Assembly: GCA_018066125.1 (NCBI GenBank)
Contig: JAGHSA010000061.1
Coordinates: 1 to 50,136 of the forward strand
DNA from: Candidatus Cryptobacteroides onthequi
GTDB lineage: Bacteria; Bacteroidota; Bacteroidia; Bacteroidales; UBA932
Reading direction: 5' to 3'
DNA: 50,136 nt
The notes under the pieces are model-generated. The model ran no database searches. It was not told where the DNA came from and was given only the letters and a program-made list of their open reading frames with translations. Numbering within the stretch: position 1 is the stretch's first letter; every line of letters starts with the position of its first letter. A program made the translations under genes and the position numbers. This document shows, piece after piece, positions 9,627 through 17,050 of the stretch.

Positions 9627-10586
9627 ATGAAAAATGTACTTGTAATCGGCTCAACAGGACAGATCGGTTCTGAGCTGACAATGAAAATCAGACGTGAGAT
9701 TCCGGGATCCACTGTCGTTGCTGGTTTTGTACCCGGAGCTGAACCAAAGGGAGAACTGCTTGAGACAGGCCCTTCAGAAATTGCAAATGTCTGCGATGCG
9801 AAGCAGCTCGCGGCAATCGTTGACAAGTATCAGATCGACACTATTTACAACCTTGCAGCACTGCTTTCCGCCACAGCGGAGAAAAAGCCTCTTCTTGCCT
9901 GGGATATCCAGATGAACGGCCTTCTCAACATCCTTGAGATCGCACGTGAAAAGGGCTGCGCAGTGTTCACCCCGAGCTCAATCGGATCATTCGGACCAAG
10001 CACACCGCATGTGAACACTCCTCAGGATACCATCCAGAGACCGACTTCCATCTATGGCGTTACAAAGGTCGCAACCGAGCTCCTCAGTGACTATTATTTC
10101 CATAAGTATGGCGTAGATACCCGTTCGGTGCGTTTCCCGGGACTTATTTCCTACAAGACACTCCCCGGCGGCGGCACTACCGACTATGCTGTTGAGGTCT
10201 ACTATTCAGCTGTGAAGGGAGAAGAATTCGTATGCCCTATCGGTGCCGGCACCTACATGGACATGATGTACATGCCGGATGCCCTCAAGGCGGCAGTCGA
10301 CATCATGTACGCGGACCCGTCAAGGCTGGTTCACCGCAACTCATTCAATATTGCCTCTATGAGTTTCGAGCCTGAGACACTCTTTGAGTGCATACGCAAG
10401 GAGATTCCTTCACTCAAGGTTCGTTACGAGGTCGATCCTGTAAGACAGGCTATCGCAGACTCATGGCCGGACTGCATGGATGACAGCTGCGCACGCAGCG
10501 AATGGGACTGGAAGCCTTCATTCGACATGGAATCCATGACAAAGGACATGATCCTTCATCTCCGCGAGAAACTGGACCTGAAGTAA
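9627..10586 (+). CDS. tdh: L-threonine 3-dehydrogenase, SDR (epimerase-like) type
   Basis: NAD-dependent oxidation of threonine to 2-amino-3-ketobutyrate. This is the short-chain/epimerase-fold enzyme found in Bacteroidota, not the zinc MDR enzyme of E. coli. The start chosen is MKNVLVIGSTGQIGSEL, which puts the GxxGxxG NAD-binding motif at residues 8-14. A TTG start 15 nt upstream is possible but unnecessary. The catalytic Tyr-Lys pair is in YGVTK. TPSSIGSFGP and the GGGTTDYAVEVYY segment are characteristic of this TDH family. At 319 aa it is full length. It is divergent from kbl, its pathway partner, across a 157-nt promoter region. Glycine produced can enter the glycine cleavage system encoded at 21.8-26.1 kb. 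Confidence 0.93.
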   Translation: MKNVLVIGSTGQIGSELTMKIRREIPGSTVVAGFVPGAEPKGELLETGPSEIANVCDAKQLAAIVDKYQIDTIYNLAALLSATAEKKPLLAWDIQMNGLLNILEIAREKGCAVFTPSSIGSFGPSTPHVNTPQDTIQRPTSIYGVTKVATELLSDYYFHKYGVDTRSVRFPGLISYKTLPGGGTTDYAVEVYYSAVKGEEFVCPIGAGTYMDMMYMPDALKAAVDIMYADPSRLVHRNSFNIASMSFEPETLFECIRKEIPSLKVRYEVDPVRQAIADSWPDCMDDSCARSEWDWKPSFDMESMTKDMILHLREKLDLK

Positions 10587-10629
10587 GCTTCACACCAACC
10601 ACCACCCGAAACCAACATCCCCAAACATC

Positions 10630-12048
10630 ATGACTCTCATAAAATCCATCTCCGGAATCAGAGGTACAATAGGCGGCAGGCCATCTGAATCCCTGACTCC
10701 GATCGACATCGTCAAGTTCACTTACGCTTACAGCGACAAGCTCCGTGAAAGACGTCCGCATCCAGACGGCTCCCGTTACAAGGTAGTTGTAGGCAAGGAT
10801 GCGCGCCTCAGCGGAGAGATGGTCGAGCAGCTTGTCTGCGGCACATTGACCGCATGCGGCATCGATGTGATCAAGGCAGGATTCGCATCCACCCCGACTA
10901 CCGAGATGGCGGTGACATTCGCCGGCGCAGACGGCGGCATCATCCTTACCGCTTCACACAATCCGCGTCAGTGGAACGCGCTCAAGCTTCTCAACGAGAA
11001 GGGTGAGTTCCTCACGGCAAAGGAAGGCCAGGCCATCCTGGATTGCGCGGAACAGGGCGACTTCTCATTCGCGGAGGTCGATCAGCTCGGATCTGTGACA
11101 GAGCACGACTTTACAGATGAACATCTCGATGCAGTCCTCGCGCTTGAGGATGTGGATCTTGAAGCCGTGAAGGCAGCCCATTTCAAGGTTGTCCTGGATG
11201 CAGTCAATTCTGTCGGCGGCGTGATCATGCCGAAGCTCCTCGAGCGTATGGGCGTTGAATGCGTCTGCCTCAATTGCGAGCCGACCGGTGAGTTCGCGCA
11301 CAATCCTGAGCCGCTTCCGAAGAATCTCGTGGATCTCAGCGAAGCTGTAGTGAGGGAGAAGGCTGATTTCGGTATATCTGTGGATCCTGATGTGGACCGC
11401 CTTGCGCTCATCTGCGAGGACGGAGCACCGTTTGTCGAGGAATATACACTTGTCAGTGTTGCCGACTATCTTCTCGAGCAGGCACAGAAGAGGGGAGTAA
11501 GCCCTCTCCGCACCGTATCGAACCTCTCTTCAAGCCGTGCGCTCCGCGACGTGACCGAGGCTCACGGCGGCGAGTATTTCGCATCTGCTGTCGGTGAGGT
11601 GAATGTCACCACAAAGATGCATGAGATCGGTGCGCTCATAGGAGGCGAAGGCAACGGAGGTGTCATATATCCTGCCATCCATGCCGGACGTGACGCCATG
11701 GTCGGTGTAGCTCTCTTCCTCAGCAATCTCGCACACAAGGGCATCAAGGTGACTGAGCTCAAGAAGACATATCCTCAGTACGCTATCGACAAGAACAGGA
11801 TCGAACTCTCAGACAAGACGATGATAGACAGCATCCTTGCAGCCATGAAGGAGCATTTCGCATCTGAGAAGATCAATCTCACCGACGGTGTCAAGATCGA
11901 GTTCGAGGAGAAGAAGCAGTGGGTGCTTCTCCGCCGTTCGAATACGGAGCCTATCATCCGCATCTTCTCCGAGGCACAGACAGAGGCTGAGGCCAAGGCT
12001 CTCTCGGCCAAGGTTATTGCCATCGCTGACAAAATCATCAAAGGCTGA
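10630..12048 (+). CDS. glmM: Phosphohexomutase, GlmM/ManB-type (alpha-D-phosphohexomutase superfamily)
   Basis: Most probably interconverts glucosamine-6-P and glucosamine-1-P for peptidoglycan and lipid A precursors; phosphomannomutase activity is the alternative. The phosphoserine loop TASHNP places Ser109 as the catalytic phosphoserine. The magnesium loop is DPDVDR, the sugar-binding loop is the GGEGNGGVIYP segment, and the phosphate-binding loop is RRSNTEPIIR near the C-terminus. Four-domain architecture and 472 aa are normal. The start MTLIKSISGIRGTIG is the conserved N-terminus. Its TGA overlaps the ATG of the DUF1343 gene by one base, so the two are coupled. It starts 43 nt after tdh in the same direction with no terminator visible. 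Confidence 0.9.
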   Translation: MTLIKSISGIRGTIGGRPSESLTPIDIVKFTYAYSDKLRERRPHPDGSRYKVVVGKDARLSGEMVEQLVCGTLTACGIDVIKAGFASTPTTEMAVTFAGADGGIILTASHNPRQWNALKLLNEKGEFLTAKEGQAILDCAEQGDFSFAEVDQLGSVTEHDFTDEHLDAVLALEDVDLEAVKAAHFKVVLDAVNSVGGVIMPKLLERMGVECVCLNCEPTGEFAHNPEPLPKNLVDLSEAVVREKADFGISVDPDVDRLALICEDGAPFVEEYTLVSVADYLLEQAQKRGVSPLRTVSNLSSSRALRDVTEAHGGEYFASAVGEVNVTTKMHEIGALIGGEGNGGVIYPAIHAGRDAMVGVALFLSNLAHKGIKVTELKKTYPQYAIDKNRIELSDKTMIDSILAAMKEHFASEKINLTDGVKIEFEEKKQWVLLRRSNTEPIIRIFSEAQTEAEAKALSAKVIAIADKIIKG

Positions 12049-13112
12049 TGTTCTCATTCAGGACTACTCCTCTGGAAGACCAGATGGACAAGGCCCTGAT
12101 GGACGGTAAGGTCGGGGTCTTCTGCACTCAGAACAGCTGGGACATCCTGAAAGACAGGTATGTCTTCGACATATTCCGTGAAAGGGGAAACCTTGCAGCT
12201 CTGTTCATGCCTCGCGATCCTGAGCTCACACCTCAGACCAACCACATCGTCTTTGACAAGGATGCTCTTTCCGGACTCAACGCGCTTGTCGTAGAGATCC
12301 AGGATGTCGGTTCCAGATACTTCAACTATACCAGGGACGTTTTCCATCTCATGTCGGTCCTGACCGAGATGGAGGACGCTCCTTCTCTTTATGTGGTCGA
12401 CCATATAAACCCGGCGGGAAGAGTGGTGGAAGGCACCATACCTGTGGTGGATTCCGATCCGTGGGTCCCGAAGGTGGCTCATCGTCACGGACTGACCCTG
12501 GGGGAACTCTGCCATCTGTACTACAATGAGATAGGTGCCAGATATCCGCTGCATATCATCTCCGCGCTTGCAAGCGCTTCGAACAAGACTCTCATGCCGT
12601 GGACAATCGCACCGGCCTCTGACATCCCGGGCATGTTCACATGTCAGATGTACAGCGGCGGGGCATTGTGGAACAACACATCTCTCACCCCGGGCATCGG
12701 CACGGCACGGCCATACGAGTATGTAGGCGCTCCTTTTGTTAACAATGCCGATGTCGCCACCCTGCCTTCTCCGGAGGGAGTCATGCTCAGGCCATGCAAC
12801 TTCATGCCTTCCACCGGCAAGTATGCTGGGGAGCGCTGCCAGGGATTCCAGATCATGCTTGCGCCCGGGGCGGAATACCACTCGCTCCTGCACACCGTGC
12901 TTCTGATGAGATGCTTCAGCTCCAGATATTCCCAGTTCGAGTACGACAGCCAGTTCTTCACGAAGCTTGCAGACCCCGTGATAAAGGCATACCTCCAGGA
13001 AGAGATTACATATGATGTGGTACAGGAGCATGTCAAGCTCGAAGAGCAGAAATGGATAAGAAAGGCGAAAAGATTCACACTCTACGATGATCAGCCTGTC
13101 AGAATGAAGTAA
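12048..13112 (+). CDS. DUF1343/NamZ-like protein without signal peptide
   Basis: Related to the DUF1343 family, whose characterised member NamZ is an exo-beta-N-acetylmuramidase acting on peptidoglycan fragments. Retained landmarks are EIQDVGSRYFNY (residues 83-94), VDHINPAGRVVEG, AHRHGLTLGEL, and the GIGTARPYEYVGAPFV segment that corresponds to the family's GRGTT-PFE-IGAPW region. Two things are unusual. The 354-aa protein starts directly at MFSFRTTPLEDQM with no signal peptide, whereas most homologues are secreted and longer. The segment where the family usually has PEHG reads PRDP (residues 55-58). It is translationally coupled to the GlmM-type gene, suggesting a cytoplasmic cell-wall recycling role or a non-catalytic derivative. 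Family relation is clear; activity is uncertain. Confidence 0.78.
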   Translation: MFSFRTTPLEDQMDKALMDGKVGVFCTQNSWDILKDRYVFDIFRERGNLAALFMPRDPELTPQTNHIVFDKDALSGLNALVVEIQDVGSRYFNYTRDVFHLMSVLTEMEDAPSLYVVDHINPAGRVVEGTIPVVDSDPWVPKVAHRHGLTLGELCHLYYNEIGARYPLHIISALASASNKTLMPWTIAPASDIPGMFTCQMYSGGALWNNTSLTPGIGTARPYEYVGAPFVNNADVATLPSPEGVMLRPCNFMPSTGKYAGERCQGFQIMLAPGAEYHSLLHTVLLMRCFSSRYSQFEYDSQFFTKLADPVIKAYLQEEITYDVVQEHVKLEEQKWIRKAKRFTLYDDQPVRMK

Positions 13113-13128
13113 AAGTGTGCTGTATCGC

Positions 13129-13158
13129 TTGCATTTCTCGAGAAAATGCCTATATTTG
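13129..13158 (+). promoter_or_regulatory. Promoter for L31 (TTG, 19 nt, TATATTTG)
   Basis: TTG at 13129-13131 and TATATTTG at 13151-13158, spaced 19 nt, match the Bacteroidota consensus very well. This fits the strong expression expected of a ribosomal protein gene. Confidence 0.85.
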
Positions 13159-13192
13159 CGGACTGTTTAAACAACTTTAAATATTTAAAGAA

Positions 13193-13444
13193 ATGAAGAA
13201 TGGAATCCATCCCGAAACCTACCGTCTTGTAGCTTTCAAGGATATGTCAAACGATGAGGTTTTCATCACCCGCTCTTGCGCCACCACAAAGGAGACAATT
13301 GAGGTTGACGGTGTTGAGTATCCTGTCGTCAAGGTCGAGATTTCAAACACATCTCACCCTTACTACACTGGCAAAGTCAAGATCGTTGACACCGCCGGTC
13401 GCGTCGACAAATTCTACCAGAGATACAAGACAAGACAGAAGTAA
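13193..13444 (+). CDS. rpmE2: Ribosomal protein bL31, type B (zinc-free)
   Basis: Large-subunit protein at the central protuberance and intersubunit bridge. At 83 aa it begins MKNGIHPETYRLVAFKD and contains SNTSHPYYTGK and KFYQRYK, which are diagnostic for L31. It is the C-minus type B form: the CxxC pairs of zinc-ribbon L31 are absent and only one cysteine (SCATTK) is present. It has its own consensus promoter, an AT-rich leader ending AAAGAA, and a strong terminator, so it is monocistronic. Confidence 0.97.
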   Translation: MKNGIHPETYRLVAFKDMSNDEVFITRSCATTKETIEVDGVEYPVVKVEISNTSHPYYTGKVKIVDTAGRVDKFYQRYKTRQK

Positions 13445-13469
13445 TTTCAGTCTTTCAGATAGGAAAAAA

Positions 13470-13501
13470 GAAGCTCAGACAAGGTCTGGGCTTCTTTCTT
13501 T
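13470..13501 (+). terminator. Intrinsic terminator after L31
   Basis: An 11-bp stem (GAAGCTCAGAC/GTCTGGGCTTC, one G-T pair) with an AAG loop is followed by TTTCTTT. It lies between the convergent L31 and PriA-like genes. Confidence 0.88.
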
Positions 13502-13517
13502 ATATGCATGCGTGAAT

Positions 13518-15494
13518 CTAGAGCGGATCCACATCTATCGTGACATGGCCTGTATATTTCATCTCCTTTTCAAAGCGGGATACACAGTCGAGTATGACGG
13601 ACTTCCTGGATGCCAGTCTGCCGTCGCGCCTGAGGATGATGCGTATGGAACGTCTGGTGCCGCAGTCTTCCTTCCATGCCTCAGGTACCACCGGGCCTGT
13701 CACCTGTACAGGTGCCCCAATCCCGGGAACGGGCTTCAGTGATGCGCACATTGCCTCCATGAGCCTTGCGCTCATGAATTCAAGCCTCTTCGGGCTTTCG
13801 TCTCTTATGACGACATCGACGATCCTGGAGAATGGCGGGAAACCGAACATCTCCCTTTCCGGCAGCAGGAGATCATATGCGGATGCTCCTGTTCCGGCCA
13901 TTTCCTGGAATCCTCTGAATACCTGATGGTCTGAGTTTGCGGTCTGGATGATGAACCTGCCGCTCCGTCCTTCATGGATGCACCTGAGTCTGAAGCGGTC
14001 GAAAAGCTGGAGGGCTTTCTCATCTGCACGGAAATCTTCACCTCCAAGGAGAGTGTCGGCCTGTACCAGAGCCACGAGTCCATACTCGCCGAAATCCTCC
14101 AGGCGGGCCTCTTTCATGTTGAATACCGCCGCATCCGGAATCACGGCTGAAGCGTCTGAGATCAGACTGCTCTTGTCGTTCCAGGTAGTAATCACCATGG
14201 ATCTGCCTCCCTCGACGCCTGTCAGATTCACGGCTTCGATGAGCTTTCGCGATATCTGTCCCACCATGCCGCGCTTGCGCCTCTCAGCTGTGGTGTCGAT
14301 CACTTCCACGCTGACTCCCGATCCTGCGCTGCTTCCCGACATGACATGGCCGTATCTCCCGGAGCAGGCGTTATGGAGGCTTTCAAGTGACGGGGTCGCA
14401 GATCCCAGAACGGTTCGGGCATGATGTATGGTTGCAAGCATGACCGCGGTGTCGCGGGCGTTGTATCGGGGAGCAGGGGAGTCCTGCTTGTATGAAGTGT
14501 CCTGTTCTTCGTCTATGATGATGAGGCCGAGTTCCGTGAATGGGAGAAAGAGCGCCATCCTGGTCCCGAAGATCAGATATGCGCTTCCGGTGCGTATGGC
14601 CTCGGCGACTTTTCTCCTGTGTGCCGCGGTGTCTGCTGATCTGCAGCTAAGGATTTTTTCCTCCGCAATGCCGAAGCGTCGTGCATCGGCTTCCATGTCT
14701 CTGGACTGTGCGTTTTCGGGACTCAGGAAAAGGACGCTTCTTCCCTGCGCAAGTGTCCTGGATGCCAATTCGAGGTATATGTCACGGCGCCCGGCCATGT
14801 CTCCGTGCAGCAGGACAGGCCTGCTGCCGTATGCCAGGATGGATGCGGTCTGCGCATCGACTGTCTCGTCAGGAGCAGGGGGGCAGTGTCCCGTGCTGAC
14901 GTCTGTGTCTGCAGTCTCTGACGGGAGGGCGGTTCTCCGGGCATCCTGCACCGCATTCTCGGCTTCGAGTTTCAGCCTCAGCTCTCCGAGCTCTCTTTTC
15001 AGCCTCTCTGTCACTTCTGCCCTGTGCTTTTTTTCGAGGTCGGCTTCCTTGCCGGCAATGCGTTCCTGCAGTCTTGCGATGCGCATCAGCTTCCTGGCCC
15101 TGGCCTCTTCCTCGCGTTTCTTTGCCATGGCATTGCGGCGCTCGGTCATCTCAGCGGCATGTGTCTCGCTCTGGATCTTTCCGGAAGGGTAAGCCCCTTT
15201 ATAGACCTCTCCCAGCGTGCATAGATAGTAGGATGCAATGAACTTCCAGAGTTCGATCTCGCCGGAGGTGATGCGCTCGAGACCTTTCGCAACACCCTCG
15301 ATAGCCTGGATGCGGCTCGGGTCGATTTCAGGTGTGACATCGGTGGCGATGACCACGGCATCGTGGAGGTGTCCGCTGATGCGCACTTTCACGCGGTCGC
15401 CGACGCATATGCCGGGATCATCCGTGCTGTATGTCGGATTCCAGGCGAGCTTCAGCGGCACTACTACCTGTATGTACCTTTTTTCTGCATCCAT
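13518..15494 (-). CDS. priA: Degenerate PriA-like primosomal protein N' (probable ATPase-dead pseudoenzyme)
   Basis: PriA normally restarts stalled forks as a zinc-containing superfamily 2 helicase of about 730-830 aa. This intact 658-aa frame is clearly PriA-derived. It has the N-terminal 3'-DNA-binding region (residues 1-105), LGLIIIDEEQDTSYKQD (motif II region, 323-338), the RYNARDTAVMLA loop, GSATPSLES (motif III, 364-372), ADTLLGGEDFRADEKALQL, and a C-terminal FGFPPFSRIVDVVIRDE domain. Walker A, normally GVTGSGKT, reads GDMAGRRD at 231-238, without the lysine or threonine. DEEH is DEEQ (328-331). The paired zinc cysteines and the GTQM-KG and Q-GRAGR helicase motifs are missing. A charged, probably coiled-coil segment spans about 112-182. 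ATP hydrolysis and unwinding are very unlikely; a structural or DNA-binding role is an inference. Confidence 0.85.
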   Translation of the reverse strand: MDAEKRYIQVVVPLKLAWNPTYSTDDPGICVGDRVKVRISGHLHDAVVIATDVTPEIDPSRIQAIEGVAKGLERITSGEIELWKFIASYYLCTLGEVYKGAYPSGKIQSETHAAEMTERRNAMAKKREEEARARKLMRIARLQERIAGKEADLEKKHRAEVTERLKRELGELRLKLEAENAVQDARRTALPSETADTDVSTGHCPPAPDETVDAQTASILAYGSRPVLLHGDMAGRRDIYLELASRTLAQGRSVLFLSPENAQSRDMEADARRFGIAEEKILSCRSADTAAHRRKVAEAIRTGSAYLIFGTRMALFLPFTELGLIIIDEEQDTSYKQDSPAPRYNARDTAVMLATIHHARTVLGSATPSLESLHNACSGRYGHVMSGSSAGSGVSVEVIDTTAERRKRGMVGQISRKLIEAVNLTGVEGGRSMVITTWNDKSSLISDASAVIPDAAVFNMKEARLEDFGEYGLVALVQADTLLGGEDFRADEKALQLFDRFRLRCIHEGRSGRFIIQTANSDHQVFRGFQEMAGTGASAYDLLLPEREMFGFPPFSRIVDVVIRDESPKRLEFMSARLMEAMCASLKPVPGIGAPVQVTGPVVPEAWKEDCGTRRSIRIILRRDGRLASRKSVILDCVSRFEKEMKYTGHVTIDVDPL

Positions 15495-15559
15495 TCTTCT
15501 GCTAATTTAAGCCAAATGTCGCCCTGAAGCAAAATAATTGCACTTTTTCTCGGAGAATA

Positions 15560-15590
15560 TTTGCATTTAACCAAAAAATGCCTACCTTTG
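15560..15590 (+). promoter_or_regulatory. Promoter for tRNA-Phe (TTTG, 19 nt, TACCTTTG)
   Basis: TTTG at 15560-15563 and TACCTTTG at 15583-15590 with 19-nt spacing are a full consensus match 15 nt before the mature tRNA. Confidence 0.88.
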
Positions 15591-15605
15591 CAATCCCAAC
15601 GAAAT

Positions 15606-15678
15606 GGTGCTGTAGCTCAGATGGTAGAGCAAAGGACTGAAAATCCTTGTGTCGGCAGTTCGATTCTTCCCAGCACCA
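15606..15678 (+). tRNA. tRNA-Phe (GAA)
   Basis: 73-nt cloverleaf. Acceptor stem GGTGCTG/CAGCACC has discriminator A. The anticodon stem AAGGA/TCCTT encloses loop CTGAAAA with anticodon GAA at 15639-15641. The T arm contains GTTCGATTC. The 3' CCA is not encoded. It has its own promoter and terminator. Confidence 0.97.
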
Positions 15679-15686
15679 CTTCATGA

Positions 15687-15714
15687 GCGAGACCCGAAAC
15701 GGTCTCGCTTTTTT
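15687..15714 (+). terminator. Intrinsic terminator after tRNA-Phe
   Basis: An 8-bp stem GCGAGACC/GGTCTCGC with loop CGAAAC is followed by T6, 9 nt after the tRNA. Confidence 0.88.
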
Positions 15715-15722
15715 CATTTTCA

Positions 15723-16988
15723 TCAGAGGACCATCACTCCGGCCGGAGCCTTGCCCTGCATGAGCAGATCCCTCATGATCTTCATCTGAGGTGCGGTGTG
15801 GGTGTAGAACATCTTGTATCCGTAGCAGAGTGCGTTGAGACCTGATTCTCCCTTGTCCGTGCGGTTGAATCTGTGCTTGGGGCACTCTCCGTGGCAGAGT
15901 GAGAGCACTTCGCACTGACGGCACTGCCGCGGGAGCGAGTTCCTCTTGTCTATGCCGAATGCAATGTTGGCGTCGGACTCCATCATCTCTCTTATGGGCT
16001 TCTCCGCAATGTTGCCGAGTTTCCTTCCGGGATACACGAAATGGTCGCAGGGGTAGAGGTCGCCGTTGTGCTCAATGACGGAATTGCCGCCGCATGTCTC
16101 CGCAAATACACATGTGCCCGGCTGGGCTCCGCACCAGTTCGCCAGTGTCGCATCGAACTGATTGACATAATATGTGCCGACATCATGTCTGACCCACCAG
16201 TCGAATATGTCGCAGAGGAATCTTCCGAATCCGATGTCGCTGACTGACCATCTGGCGATCTGTGCGTCGGGTTCCTGCGGGTCCACGATGTAAGGGCGCC
16301 TGCTCCTGTCCTGTTTTCCCTTGCGGTCAAGGGGGTATTTCACATGCTCCAGGACAGGCATGAACTGCATATAGTGGCTGCCGGTGCTCTTGAGGAACTG
16401 GTATACCTCCAGGCCGCGCCCTTCACTTTCCTTATTCACCGTGCTCATGGTGTTGAACTCCACGCCGTACTGGCGCAGCAGGGTCAGTCCCTTCATGACT
16501 CTGTCGAATGTAGGCACGCCTCCCTTGTCGCGGCGGTATCTGTCATGTATGTCCTTGGGGCCGTCGAGCGAGATTCCGATGAGGAAGTCGTTTTCCCTGA
16601 AGAATGCCGCCCATTCCGGAGTCATGAGGGTGCCGTTGGTCTGAAGCGTATTGTGTACGATCCTGCCGTCGGCATACTTCCTTTCGAATGCCATCGCCTT
16701 GCGGTAGAAATCCAGGCCGAGGACGAGAGGTTCGCCGCCGTGCCAGTTGAAAGTCACTTCGGGTACATCGTTGGCCTGTATATACTCTCTCACCACTGTC
16801 TCAAGCATCTCCTCCGACATCACCGGCTCCCGTCCTCCGTATATGGAACTCTTGTCAAGGTAGTAGCAATAGCTGCAGTCAAGGTTGCACAGTGATCCTG
16901 CCGGCTTCAGCATGATGTTGAATGCCAGGGGGCCGGAAATCTTCTGGGCGTCGCCCAGAGTGAGGGTCTCTTTGAATGTGTCCTTCAT
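15723..16988 (-). CDS. Anaerobic sulfatase-maturating enzyme (radical SAM, SPASM)
   Basis: Oxidises an active-site Cys or Ser of sulfatases to formylglycine under anaerobic conditions. The radical SAM cluster motif CNLDCSYC gives Cys34, Cys38 and Cys41. NWHGGEPLVLGLDFY is the conserved substrate/SAM region. The C-terminal SPASM domain shows the expected cysteines (WCGAQPGTC, ETCGGN, DLYPCDHF, RQCRQCEVLSLCHGECPKHRF) for two auxiliary 4Fe-4S clusters. At 421 aa it has usual length. It is divergent from the GH36 gene. No sulfatase gene lies in the window, so it must serve sulfatases elsewhere. Other SPASM maturases are less likely given the close anSME pattern. Confidence 0.92.
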   Translation of the reverse strand: MKDTFKETLTLGDAQKISGPLAFNIMLKPAGSLCNLDCSYCYYLDKSSIYGGREPVMSEEMLETVVREYIQANDVPEVTFNWHGGEPLVLGLDFYRKAMAFERKYADGRIVHNTLQTNGTLMTPEWAAFFRENDFLIGISLDGPKDIHDRYRRDKGGVPTFDRVMKGLTLLRQYGVEFNTMSTVNKESEGRGLEVYQFLKSTGSHYMQFMPVLEHVKYPLDRKGKQDRSRRPYIVDPQEPDAQIARWSVSDIGFGRFLCDIFDWWVRHDVGTYYVNQFDATLANWCGAQPGTCVFAETCGGNSVIEHNGDLYPCDHFVYPGRKLGNIAEKPIREMMESDANIAFGIDKRNSLPRQCRQCEVLSLCHGECPKHRFNRTDKGESGLNALCYGYKMFYTHTAPQMKIMRDLLMQGKAPAGVMVL

Positions 16989-16995
16989 ACTCTTG

Positions 16996-17003
16996 CAAAT
17001 ATA
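16996..17003 (-). promoter_or_regulatory. Likely -7 element for the sulfatase maturase gene
   Basis: TATATTTG on the minus strand lies 8-15 nt before the start codon, which would imply an almost leaderless transcript. No clear -33 box is seen. Confidence 0.4.
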
Positions 17004-17025
17004 ATCCCTTTCGTGTGAAAATATT

Positions 17026-17033
17026 TATATTTG
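17026..17033 (+). promoter_or_regulatory. Likely -7 element for the GH36 gene
   Basis: TATATTTG lies 18-25 nt before the ATG at 17051. No good TTG is found at the usual spacing, so the match is to the -7 box only. Confidence 0.5.
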
Positions 17034-17050
17034 TCTTAAACTATCTCATC

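Noticed and set aside
12054-13031. 325-codon minus-strand frame opposite the DUF1343 gene
   Set aside because: It is a codon-bias shadow of the plus gene, is not family-like in composition, and is fully contained in a well-supported gene.
13518-15494. PriA motif loss explained by frameshifts
   Set aside because: The frame is continuous, and recognisable PriA segments lie in the same frame on both sides of every missing motif.
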